The notes beneath the pieces were generated by a model that was not told the origin of the DNA, did no database searches, and saw only the letters and a list, made by a program, of their open reading frames with translations. Position numbers and translations under genes: made by a program. A DNA stretch of 64,000 bases from Shinisaurus crocodilurus (Eukaryota > Chordata > Lepidosauria > Squamata > Shinisauridae). Positions 42,475 through 52,348 of this stretch are shown one piece after another. The stretch lies in the NCBI GenBank assembly GCA_021292165.1, contig JAHFWL010001237.1:1-64000 (forward strand), written 5' to 3'. How positions within the stretch are numbered: position 1 is the first letter of the stretch; the number at the start of each line of letters is the position of its first letter.

Positions 42475-43245
42475 TGACAGTTTCAAAATTACTAGCGGGA
42501 GAAGCTGCCTTTGTTTGGATTGGTCAGGGGGTGAGGCCAACACATTGAACTGACAGTTGGAAGTCCCATAAGGAAAACGATTGGTCAGAGGTTCTGGCCA
42601 GGAGATTTGTAAAAAAGTCAGCAAGTGAGAGGGCAGAAACAGTTTGAGACACTAGGGGGCAGTTTCTGTTTGTTGGCTGAGGAGAGCACTGGAAGACTAG
42701 AGCTGGTGCCTGAAGGGAGAACTCAAAGCTGGAGAATGGACAAAGCCAGTCTGAGAGAACTCTTCTGGGTTGAGACCTGGAATCTGGAACTGGTGGCTGA
42801 GGAGAGCAGGAGGCCATGCTGTGAGAGTTTGGTGAAACTTCAAGCGGGCAGCAGAGCCTAGTACCAGAAGGCTCCAGGCAGAAGTTTGACCAATGCAACA
42901 TCAACAAGTAGTCCTTGAAACTGAATAATCCTAGAAGCTAGAAGCAGCAGGAAGAGCTGGGGGAAGAGGAAGTCTGCTGTACAGCATCTGTTCCTGGTTG
43001 TGAAGGATTGGTTGGGGTGCAGTTGAGGGATATCTGGTCTGAGGGTAAAACTATTGAGAGTTTCTTTATCTGGGGAAGACTCTCTTAATTAGAAATGGTA
43101 ACCAAGGATATTTTATCTAAGTACATTTAAGCAATCCCAACCTGTTATTTGAAAAGTAACTTTTTTATTCCCTTAAGTAAATAATTCCCTTAACAAACAT
43201 ATTAATTTTGTTAATCTTATGGGGTTGTCCCTAGTGGTGGTGTCA
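42475..43245 (+). mobile_element. LTR-like block, unproven
   Basis: It begins TGACAGTTTC and ends GGTGGTGTCA, so the ends are TG...CA with inverted TGACA. The flanks GTCCATGC (42467-42474) and GTCCCATGC (43246-43254) differ by one base insertion. The interior has ATTGGTCAG CCAAT-like boxes and repeated GGCTGAGGAGAGCA, with a T/A-rich 3' third. No coding domain. It could be a solo LTR or another element. Confidence 0.35.
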
Positions 43246-43375
43246 GTCCCATGCCTATGTCATAAGAACCAGGCCACTGGATTTCTAAAGGTTACAGAGG
43301 GTGATTTTTGCTGGCAGTGGTTAAAAGCATTATAGCTGAAACAGCCATGTGGCAGGGAGTTCCATCGACCCAAGT

Positions 43376-43818
43376 CTTAGGGCTTGTTCGCACAACACGG
43401 GAACCGCAAGTCCCCCGCGGTTCCCGTGTCGTGTGCACGCTGACCGGGGGTGCCCCTGCGGGACAGCCGCGGGCGGGACGCATGCAAAGTGACCATGGTC
43501 GGTAGAGTGGTAAGCCCCTACCGCGTGTGGTCACCGTGCCGTCCGAACAGCGGGCGGCCGTCCTGCACGGTCCCCACAGAGACGGCAGCCCAGAGCGGCT
43601 GGAGTCGCCGCCGCTCCAGCCTGTAGGGGCAAACGGCCCCTCTGGGCATCCCGGCCCCCCACCCTCTAGCGCTGGGAGGCCTGCACTGCGGTGTGGGGAC
43701 TACGGGGTCTGCCCATGCGCGCGGGGTGCTGGTCGTGGGCGGCGCCCCTCTGGACCCCACGGACAGCCCCGTGGTTCCTCCCCTGCCGGCAGCCTGGGTC
43801 GTGTGAACTGGCCCTTAG
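43376..43818. mobile_element. CpG-rich palindromic MITE
   Basis: Left CTTAGGGCTTGTTCGCAC and right GTGTGAACTGGCCCTTAG are inverted at 14 of 18 positions. The 440 bp between are very GC- and CpG-rich, with nested palindromes such as GGGAACCGC...GCGGTTCCC. CTTAG at both edges could be a 5-bp target duplication. Open frames on both strands reflect the GC content. Confidence 0.65.
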
Positions 43819-44771
43819 AGTTTTAATAAGGGAAACCTATGTGGTTTTTCCACATTTGGTGACAAAAAAAAAAAAGAGATAACCCACAATGTGGTTCCTC
43901 CACACTTGGTTACAGGATCTCACAGATTTACTATAGTGTACTAAATGTTGGAAACATTAAAATGTCAAGAATGAGATGTGGGACAGTAACAGTGGTCATG
44001 TTTCTGACTTATTTATATGGAAACGAACATTTTAAAGTTAAAATGTCAAAGATCTTTGGATCAATTCAGATTATCTGGAACCATGCCGTCAGTGTTAAAT
44101 ATCTCACAGAAGAAGATTTTATGCAAGGAGGAGGGAGTTGCCTCTTGCCTGTGACCGCCCACCATGTAGTTAAGCCCAGTGGTACCATCTGTCTTCTTCC
44201 CTGGATTTCTGAGCTGCTGCTGGCGGGTGGTAATGCCATGCTTTAGCAAGTGGTCAGAGTTGATTGACAGCTGCCCCCTCACCAATGGTAAGTTTAACTA
44301 ATTGTAAGTGACATAACGTCCCCAAATATCAAACCACTGAAAGGATCAAAATGGATTTCAAGTCTAATTGTTTAAACATCTGAGCAGGCATAGATGATCG
44401 CATTGCTCTTTCCTAATTTCAAGTGCCATAAATTCAGTTCTCTCTCAGTGGTGAAGCTTCCATCGATATTGAACTCTCGACAAAAAAATACTGACATTTG
44501 CAGCTTTCTGGTGCATTTTATTAATGTTCCATTTGGGTTTCCTACTGAAGATGAGATGAAATTCTGAAAGTGCCAATCAAACACATATTTGGGATAGGTG
44601 TATGCGGTGGCAATACTGTATCATTACTGTACCTCCCTTAATATCAAATTGCTTCAAAATACCAGAGACTTCAGTGCAAAGTTGCATTTGTCTCGATGTC
44701 CTATACTTACTGGATGCACAACCTTCACAGCAAACCACAATAGCACTTCACGTTGGTATTAGCTTGCTTGT
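43819..44771. other. unassigned sequence
   Basis: A poly-A tract is at 43863-43875. Otherwise nothing recognised. Confidence 0.35.
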
Positions 44772-45041
44772 GGGCAGTATCCACTGGTGTCATTCTGCTA
44801 GCTAGCACAGATTACATTGTGCTAGCAGAAACTAGGTTCTGAACTAGGCACAAGTGGAGAGTCCAACTAAAAGTTACATTTGTAAGTGTGGTTGTGCAAG
44901 CAGTTGCACATTATGTTTGCACAACCAGTTGGGCAACTGCTTGCGCATGCATGATGCACAACTGCTTTAGCAGTGGAAAGGTTCAATGGAGCTCCGCTAG
45001 CACTATTTGAGTTTGCGGAATGACACCATTGGATCCTGCCC
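44772..45041. mobile_element. palindromic MITE, GGGCAG(T/G)ATCCA ends
   Basis: GGGCAGTATCCACTGGTGTC on the left mirrors GACACCATTGGATCCTGCCC on the right. CTGCTAGC-type arms and GTTGTGCAAGCAGTTGC blocks lie inside. It is a relative of 29388-29596. Confidence 0.7.
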
Positions 45042-45671
45042 TCTGTCAAACTATTTCTTGTGGTCTAGGTGGGTGGGGTGGGATGGGAAGGCTCCAAATG
45101 TTCATATCCATAGAGGCTTCCCCATTTACTTCAAGGTGGAAATGATGACTTGGTCTTCTGTTTGTGAAATGGCTGGCCATGGAGTCTACCCACAAATGAA
45201 CTTGCTCCTGGGAAGATATTTCAGCTTGTCATTGTGAGTAGCAAGCCACATCGGGGTTGTACAAGAGAATCCTTTGAATGGTCTCGGGAGCTATGTTTTC
45301 AGTAAAAGCTTCTTTTGAGCCAAATATCCCCTCAAGAAGAGTTCATTTTAGCTTAAAAAAAAACCCCACAACAACAACATGTGGAGTTTCCTGTTTTATT
45401 AATAAATCCAGTTTTTGCATGTTTGACTCATTTTCCCTGAAGTGTGTGCATTTGTGTGTGTCTACAGGTGTAAGGGTGTGTGTAAACTATATTCATGATG
45501 ACATCTGTTCAGGCATTGTGAGGAACATTGGTAGGTATTTAGAGCCTCTTTAACAAAGTGATAACTTTCCTGAGAGGATGTCAGAGCTCTGGGCATGGAG
45601 CTCTGATCAGAGGCATCACCCGAGACAAGGCTGCAGTCTTAAATTATGTATTCTGGTTTGTTTTATTGATA
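45042..45671. other. unassigned sequence
   Basis: No recognisable element. Confidence 0.35.
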
Positions 45672-45885
45672 GGGAAAGAATGTAGCTCAGTGGTGGAATG
45701 CGTGTTTTGCATGCAGAGGGACCCAGGTCCAATCCCTGGCATCTCTAGTGAAAAGAATCAGGTAGCAGGTGATGTGAAAGACCTCTGCCTGAGACCCTGG
45801 AGGTCCACTGCCAGTCAGAGAGGACAATACTGGGCTAGATGCACAAATAGCTTCACCGGGTATAAGGCAGCTTCCTAAGATGTTT
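45672..45885 (+). mobile_element. tRNA-derived SINE, TAGCTCAGTGG type, full
   Basis: Box A is TAGCTCAGTGGTGGAATGC and box B AGGTCCAATCCC, correctly spaced as in a tRNA gene. The body is AGGTAGCAGGTGATGTGAAA, CTGCCTGAGACCCTGGAGG, and the tail TGGGCTAGATG...GTATAAGGCAGCTTCCTAAG. The tail resembles that of the CR1-like LINE at 46541. A second, broken copy lies at 62206-62930. Confidence 0.8.
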
Positions 45886-46035
45886 GTTAGTTGTCTCCAG
45901 CATTTTGGAGAAGTGGTGTACACACTTAATAAAGCACAACAACAACCTAATGGCATCTTGTAAAATAGAGCAGTGTAACTTTATAGATGGTGATTTCCAG
46001 GATCAGAACCATTTGAGTGACTATTGCCTCCCATG
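45886..46035. other. unassigned sequence
   Basis: Short spacer between the SINE and the solo LTR. Confidence 0.3.
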
Positions 46036-46040
46036 ATGAC

Positions 46041-46184
46041 TGTCATGCCCCTGCCCATGGGCAAAGTGTTATATCTGTTAGTATGTGAGGGGAGGGGGGG
46101 AGGGGGAGAGGAGTGTGGAATGTTGGATGTCTGCTGATTGGCTGAGAGAGTGAGAAGGAGGGGTGAAGCCTGTTACAGAGTCTG

Positions 46185-46215
<31 letters not shown>

Positions 46216-46535
46216 AGAGACGTCTGAGTGGAGTCTAGGGAGAGAGGGGGAGTATTGGGTAGTGCTGTCTGAGAGAGACAGAGTGAGAGAAAGGGTGTGA
46301 GAGAGTGTGAGTTTACAAAGTTTAGAATCCTTTAACCGTATCTATTTCCCTACCCTTGATTGTAAATAAATAAACTTGTTTCCTTTTTAAAAATCTAAAA
46401 GGAGTGGTCTGAGTTGGTTACCCTGGAGGGGGTTGGTGGCATCAGAGGAGATTAAGAGAGTGTGGAGGTGGGATTTGACCATAATAAAGCTGAGAGTTCG
46501 AATCACAAGGTGGGGGTGAGGGGTGAGGCATCACA
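46041..46535 (+). mobile_element. solo LTR with perfect 5-bp target duplication
   Basis: It begins TGTCATGCCCC and ends GGCATCACA, so the tips are TG...CA with inverted TGTSATGCC. ATGAC flanks it exactly (46036-46040 and 46536-46540). U3-like sequence contains ATTGGCTGAG, a (GA)n tract at 46184-46213, and U3/R is followed by a GTAAATAAATAAAC polyadenylation region near 46360. No internal retroviral or gypsy coding sequence remains, so it arose by LTR-LTR recombination. The superfamily is undetermined. Confidence 0.85.
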
Positions 46536-46540
46536 ATGAC

Positions 46541-46838
46541 CTAAGAACACAAGAAGAGCCATGTTGGATCAGACCAAGGGTCCATCTAATTCAGCATTTT
46601 GTTCACACAGTGGCCAACGAGCTGCCCACGGGAACCCCACAAACAGGACACAAGTGCAGCAGCACCCTCCCGCCTAAGTTCCTCAGCAACTGGTGTACAT
46701 AAGAATACTTCCTCTGATACTGGAGGAAGCATATAGCCATCTGGACTAGTAGCCATTACAGAGCCTTCTCCTCCATGAATTTGTCCAATCCCCTTTTAAA
46801 GCCATTCAAACTGGTGGCCACCACTCCATCTTGTGGAA
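46541..46838 (-). mobile_element. CR1-like LINE 3' end (first part)
   Basis: CTAAGAACACAAGAAGAGCC, GGATCAGACCAAGGGTCC, GAACCCCACAAACAGGAC and CCATGAATTTGTCCAATCCC form the LINE 3' end in reverse. It is interrupted by the hAT element and resumes at 47298. Confidence 0.75.
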
Positions 46839-46846
46839 GCTCCCAC

Positions 46847-47289
46847 TAGTGGTGAATTTCGTACCTTGGGGGGCTGCCTCACCTCTCCTCTTCTCACAGC
46901 CCCCCCGATGCTCGGATCTCCGTGGCACGGAGCGGTTCTCTTCCCACTCTCCGCGCCGCTTGAGCAGCCACTGCGTCACTTCCGGCTGGACCCTGCGCCA
47001 CGGTTTTGGCGTAGAAACCAGGGCAACAGGGCTTAAAACAGCCGTTTTAAGCCCTGTTGCCCTGGTTTCTACACCAAAACCGCAGCGCAGGGTTCAGCCA
47101 CCGTGTCGGCGCGCAGGGTCCCGTTGCATCACTTCCGGCCAGCGATGATGTGGCGAGAGCCTGCGCAGCACAGCGGCTCGAACAGCGGACCGAGACGGCG
47201 GGAAGGTAAGCCCGTGAATATCGGGGGGCTGTGAGCAAGGCCGATTTCAGCCTCACTCCAGCCCCCCGATATTCACGGTAACATCCCTA
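46847..47289. mobile_element. hAT palindromic element, 443 bp, perfect 8-bp target duplication
   Basis: The ends are TAGTGGTGAATTTCGTACC and GGTAACATCCCTA. GCTCCCAC flanks both sides (46839-46846 and 47290-47297). The centre is a long GC-rich palindrome: AGGGCTTAAAACAGCC against CCGTTTTAAGCCCT, flanked by CTGGTTTCTAC arms. A smaller palindrome CCGATATTCACGG lies near the right end. Confidence 0.85.
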
Positions 47290-47297
47290 GCTCCCAC

Positions 47298-47430
47298 CAA
47301 TCAGCTTCATGGGATGACCCCATTGGGTTCTAGTATTATGACAGAGTAAGAAAAATGTCTCCCTATCTACTTTCTCCACACCATGCATAATTTTGTACAC
47401 CTCTATCATGTCTCCCCTTACTTAGTTTTC
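47298..47430 (-). mobile_element. CR1-like LINE 3' end (second part)
   Basis: CAATCAGCTTCATGGGATGACC, TTCTAGTATTATGACAGAG, CTTTCTCCACACCATGCA and CTATCATGTCTCCCCTTA continue the LINE after the hAT insertion. Read in reverse it encodes the C-terminal end of a CR1-like reverse transcriptase. Confidence 0.7.
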
Positions 47431-47539
47431 ATTGACTGTGGGTGGGATCACCACTGATCTACATTGGGAACCCCAGCCAGAAAGGGCTGGTATAAGTTTA
47501 ACACTGCAGACCACTACTAGATATTCTTTCTTTCTTGCA

Positions 47540-47652
47540 CTGGTACGGTAATACCTTGGATTGCAAGTAACTTGGTCTGAGAACGTTTTGCAAGACAAGC
47601 AAATTTTTTAAAAATAAATTTTGACTTGATAAACAAGCGAGTCTTGCAATAC
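47540..47652. mobile_element. Tigger-like MITE, left-half fragment
   Basis: GGTAATACCTTGGATTGCAAG, CGTTTTGCAAGACAAGC and TGATAAACAAGCGAGTCTTGC match 39608-39490 in reverse. The other end is lost. Confidence 0.65.
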
Positions 47653-47742
47653 ATTGTGGCTGGCTGGAGGTCACCCAGTGAGCTGCATGGCTGGGTGAAG
47701 ATTTGAACCTTTGTCTCCGTAGTTGAGGCTGTGTCTTTCTGC
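47653..47742 (-). mobile_element. tRNA-derived SINE fragment
   Basis: GGAGGTCACCCAGTGAGCTG, CATGGCTGGGTGAAGATTTG and AACCTTTGTCTCCGTAG are the reverse of the SINE head region, equivalent to 58040-58095. Confidence 0.5.
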
Positions 47743-47750
47743 TCTTAGAG

Positions 47751-47880
47751 CAGTGTTCTCCAACCTTGGGTCCTCAGATGCTTTTGGCCTACAACTCCCA
47801 GCATGCCCCAGCCAGCTGGCTGGGGCATGCTGGGAGTTGTAGGCCAAAAACATCTGGGGACCCAAGGTTGGAGAACACTG
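47751..47880. mobile_element. hAT palindromic MITE, 130 bp, near-perfect hairpin
   Basis: CAGTGTTCTCCAACCTTGGG mirrors CCCAAGGTTGGAGAACACTG exactly, and the arms stay matched through CTACAACTCCCAGCATGCCC. The flanks TCTTAGAG (47743-47750) and TCTTAGAA (47881-47888) agree at 7 of 8. This is the best preserved member of its family here. Confidence 0.9.
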
Positions 47881-47974
47881 TCTTAGAACAACACTCAAAT
47901 GTCTGCACCATATTAGCTCTCCTATACGTGTGGAATCACCATTGTTGTGTCCCCTCAGCACCATAGTTTATATA

Positions 47975-48400
47975 AACCATTTAGGGTGCAATCCTATGGC
48001 TGGTAAATGCTGTCCGGCCAGCCATAGGAGAAGTTGGAGTCCCTGCTGTGACCTTGTAAAAGCCCTCTGAGGTAGCAGCGGGGATTCTGACCTCGGAGGG
48101 CCCTCCCTCCAACCTCACAGCAGGCACAGTTCTTTCCGTTCCAGCTGCAGTTCCAAAGATGGAAGACTATCTTTGAAGCAGACACTGGGGGGGGGGGGAG
48201 GGAAGGAGCGAGACACGGCCGGCCTCCAAAGGATCCAGGTGGTGCCTCAGCCCCTCCTCCTCGCAAGGAGGGGAAAACATATGTCTAAATGCCTTGGAGG
48301 GCGAGGGGAGTGCAGAGGCAATCCTAGCCTCTGTGCTTCTCCTGCCTTCCATTGGATGCCTATAATCCTCCCAGTTCAGAGGGTTACGGGCAGCCACATT
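47975..48400. mobile_element. GC-rich palindromic MITE, GGGTGCAATCCTATGG end, copy 2
   Basis: The left end is TTAGGGTGCAATCCTATGGC, with CCGGCCAGCCATAGGAG inverted nearby. CCTCTGAGGTAGCAGC and GACCTCGGAGGGCCC pair inside. The GGTGCCTCAGCCCCTCCTCC segment matches copy 1. The right end is uncertain. Confidence 0.55.
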
Positions 48401-49519
48401 GGATGGCGCTGTTAGACAATTTATTAGAGAAATTTAGCTTACTCATTTTACAGGAGGATAAAGTGAGGTTGGATGATGGTCTTCTCATGATCCACATAAC
48501 TGGCTCAGCTGAAATGAAAACTCTGAGTTTTAGTCTCTCAAGTCACATGAACTTCACTGTTACCTAGAAAACCCTTTCTTGGCAGGAAATAGTGAGTATC
48601 AGAAGTTAGGGCCGAGGGTTAAGCTTGCTGGATCAAATGTTTTCTTGGTAGGTCCTCTAGAATAAAAAAATGAGAGGCATTGGACAAATTAACAAATGAC
48701 TCTGCGAGCTATAATTCCAGCCACGGCACTTATTTTGTCTGTGACAAATTTATTTCTTTTCACCAACCATGATTGATAAATGTATGTGACTCAAGACTTT
48801 AAAAAAAAGTCACTACAAGCAGGAGTTCTTGAAGGTCAGGTGGCTTTAAAGAGACATGTTTTCCTGCCAGCTTGCTTGGTAAGGTCAAGACTTTTTTGGG
48901 TGCCATAAAAATGTAGAAAGCAATTAAATTCACCTCATACCATGAACTACTTGACCCCTTCCCCCCCTTCAGTTGCCTGTAGCCACTCTTTTGAAGAGCT
49001 GACATTTGGTACGGATTGCAATGCACTGCCCAGCTTTTTAATAACTGTTAGAAATAGATATTTCATAGATGTATGACTTTCTTATATATTTGTCTAATTT
49101 TAAAAAATGCCATTCAGATAATAAATAAATCGTTCAGCATTAAAATAAGCATAAGAAATAGATACCAAAAACACTACTGGAATGGCAAATTAGCAACATT
49201 TTCCCTGGGGTGTCATTTACTGTGATGAGTAGAGACAGAGATTAATTTTGTCATGTTGCCAGAGGTCTGAGGTTCAGCTGGGGACCAGGAAACAGAGGAA
49301 TTATTGGCTGTCAACAAGCTACCCCTTGACTCCAGCCATCCTTATTCACATGAGGGAGAGGAACGTACTCAAAAGAACAGCATAAATCTATCAGTCAGTT
49401 GAGTTTTCAGTCATCTCTGTGGTGTAAACCACAAGGCAGGTTTGGGGGCACATCTGCAGTCATCAATTTTATTCTCTGCAGTTGCTTATCAAATGCATTG
49501 CAGATGTTCCATGGACCTT
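48401..49519. other. unassigned sequence
   Basis: No recognisable repeat or exon over about 1.1 kb. Confidence 0.35.
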
Positions 49520-51250
49520 GTGTTCTATCCTTCAGAGTATTTCCTGTTGAGTCGGTAGTGAGAGTGGTGAATGCTTCCTTGTGGGAAGGTGTGGTCCCAG
49601 AAAATTTGAGATAGGCAGCAGTGAAGCCTATATTGGGAAAAAACATAACCTTAATCCCACCGTATTGGAGAATTTCAGGCCAATCTCTTAAGATTCCATT
49701 TTTAGGCAAGGTGCTTCAGTACATGGTGTCCCCTCAGCTCCAAGTTCTTCTGGATTATACGGATTATTTAGTTCCATTTTAATTCAGCTGTAGACCTGGT
49801 TTTGTGATGGAAATAGGCTTGGCCACCTTGGTGGATGATCCACACTGGGAACAGGACAGGGAGAGTACATCTCTGTTGGTTCTGTTGGACCTCAGTGGCT
49901 TTCGATACCACCAACTATGGTATCTGTCTGGACTGGCTTGCTAGCTGAGATGGGAGTTGGTGACATAGTGTAGTGTTACAGTAGCTCCAATTCTTCTTGG
50001 GGGAACAGTTCTGGAAGGTGGTGCTGGGGGACTCCTGTTCAACACCTTGGTTATTATTCTATTGGGGCCCCTGGGTAGCATCTTGTCCTCTATGCTGTTT
50101 AATATCTACATGAAACCATTGGGAGAGGTCATTTGAAGCTTTAGAGTTCAGTTTGGTATGCCAAGGACTCCCAATTCTCTCTCCTTTCCATCTAATTCTA
50201 GGGAGACTGTATTGAACCAATGCCTGGATGAGGGCAAAACAAATTGAAGCTTAATCCAGATAAGATGGAGGTACTCCTAGTTACTAGAGCTGACCCAGGA
50301 ACAGGGGTTCAACCAATGTTGGATGGAGTAGTATTCTGGAGCCAACTTTGGGGGTTCTTCTGGACCTAGCATTGATCTTGGATGCTCAGGTATTGGATAT
50401 GGCCAGGAGTTCCTTTACCCAGCTTGGGCTGAAGCGCTAACTATGACCCATTCCTGAAGACTGCAGATTTGGACAGGGTGACACATATCTTAATTACCTC
50501 ACATCTGGATTACTGCAGTGTGCTCGATATAGGGCTGTCTGGAAACCACATTTGGTCCAGAATGCTATGGAAAGCTGTTAACAGGGGCCACACAGTGAGC
50601 ATGTGACTCCTGTATTGAAACAGCTAGACTAGTTTCCAATTTGTTTCCAGGCACAATTCAAAGTGCTGGTGATGAACTTTAGACCCCTTTAGGGTTTGAG
50701 AAAGGAATATTGGAAGGAACACCTTCTCCTGTATGAACCTCCTTGCCTACTGTGATCATCATCAGAAGCCCTCCTATGTGTCCCATTGTCCTCAAGGCCA
50801 GGGAGAGATCCTGTTCTGTGTCTGTGTCCAGGCTCTGCAACTCCATCCCTCGGGAGGCTCATTTTGGCCTCTCTCTGATGGCTTTCTGTAGGATGGTCAA
50901 AAAACCTTCCTTTTGGGGAAGTCTTTATGGCCATAAATGATTTCCCCCCTTTTGAAGTACTTTTAACTGCTGTGGTTAAATTAAGTGTTTTGTTTTTTTA
51001 ATGGTGGTGTTTCTGTTGTGTGTTTTTTTAAACCTATGTTTCTCTCTCTCTGCTTTTTCAGTGTTTTATGGCTGCTTTATTGTATTTATTGTTATCAAAC
51101 TGTTCTTTAAAATTGTTGAGTTATTGTTTTAACATGTTCCTAGCTGCTTCGGTCTCACTGAGAAAAGGCAGGGAATAACATGCCCCTGAGTGCCATTTTT
51201 GGCAGAAAGGAGGGATATAAATGTAATAAGTAAATAATTAATAAATACAT
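49520..51250 (+). pseudogene. decayed L2-like LINE, reverse-transcriptase to 3' tail
   Basis: Across frames one can follow VVNASLWEGVVPENLR, SLKIPFLGKVLQ, LLVLLDLSG (the first RT aspartate), SSMLFNIYMKPLGEV, then LVQNAMES, HVTPVLKQLD and FKVLVMNF, ending in ATAAATGTAATAAGTAAATAA. Many stops and indels interrupt it. The YADD block is not intact: TATGCCAAGGACTCC stands in its place, reading YAKDS. It is an old copy of about 1.7 kb. Confidence 0.75.
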
Positions 51251-51624
51251 AAAATAAAATAAAATGTTTAAATAAATAATTAGTAGGCAAGGCAGCAGGA
51301 CTGCAGATTGACTCCATGACTGCAGGTTTAGCTCTGACCAGATTTAACCCTGACCTGACCAGGTGGGCTGTGTTTGCCAGGGGTAGAAGGTAGTTGGGTT
51401 GCATTCACTAGGCAACATCCTAGCATTGCACCTCAGCTATCTCTAGGTGAGCCAAAGCAATGAAGAATACAGCCCTGAAGGGACAGCTGTGGAGAGTGGA
51501 GGGATGTGAGGGTGGAACTGGGCTCCTTGTCATGTCACCTAGATATTGGGATCTGACCATCCCCCTTCCTGATAGCCAAGGTTCTGCCTTTTAGCTTGCT
51601 AGCCAGCTTCAGCTTCAGCCCTAG
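51251..51624. other. unassigned sequence
   Basis: Nothing recognised beyond the A-rich end of the preceding L2. Confidence 0.35.
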
Positions 51625-52150
51625 GGTGGGCAGGTGTTCTATTTTACAGAGGACAGTCCTCTATTTCAAGGGCTTCCAGAGGACAGTCCTCTCTTTGAAG
51701 GTGCCGTCTATTTGAAAGGCTGTCCTTCCCAATTCTGTGTAAAGATAAAGTACCAAAAGAACTGTTGCCCATCAACAGCACCTGGACAGCAGACTGGCAG
51801 GCACACAAGGTCGCCTGGTCACAGTCTTCCACAGTATGGCGAGATTTATTTATTTATTTACTTATTATATTTTTACCCCGCCTTTTTTTCCTGCAAGGAA
51901 CCCAAGGCGGCTTTCCTCCTCCCCCTCCTCCTCCTCCTCCTCCTCCTCCTCCTCCTCCTCCTCTTCCTCTCCATTTTATCCTCACAGTACCTTATTTCTA
52001 TTTAAATGATGATCGCTATTTCTAAATGCGCACCTATACCTGTAAATTAGCATATGCAAACGTTATGCAAATGATAGCCCTCCTTTGCTGGTGGTGCTTC
52101 TTGGTCCTTTGGCAATTTTTGGCAATTCATATGCGGCCATCCTAGCTACA
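51625..52150 (+). mobile_element. octamer-family DNA repeat, interrupted by a SINE
   Basis: CTAGGGTGGGCAGGTGTTC, GAGGACAGTCCTCTCTTTG, a TAAAGATAAAGTACC block, GGTCACAGTCTTCCACAG, then an inserted SINE, then TTAGCATATGCAAACGTTATG with CAAATGATAG, and a right end ATGCGGCCATCCTAG. It is the second most complete copy, with inverted TAGGRTGGCC-like ends. Confidence 0.6.
51844..51988 (-). mobile_element. tRNA-derived SINE 3' half with expanded (CTC)n
   Basis: Reverse of the 58115-58240 SINE: ATTTATTTATTTACTTATTAT, ACCCCGCC, TGCAAGGAACCCAAGGCGG, then a (CTC)n run at 51925-51963 where the SINE has GGAGAGGAGGAGGA, then CCATTTTATCCTCACAG. Confidence 0.75.
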
Positions 52151-52305
52151 GGCTACAGAGGGCAAGGTGTAAGGGGAAAAGCAGCTGCCTTCCATCAGTA
52201 GCTAAAAATAAAATGTCAAGTCTATCGTTTTCTTTGCATCTTTCTTTTTGGAAAGGAGGGATAATGTGATGCCCTTACAAAACTTGCAAGGATGGCAGCA
52301 GCAGC

Positions 52306-52348
<43 letters not shown>

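Noticed and set aside
43292..43882. Arg/Pro/Gly-rich frames and an apparent CpG-island promoter
   Set aside because: GC-rich palindromic element with inverted termini; frames exist on both strands because stops are rare in such composition.
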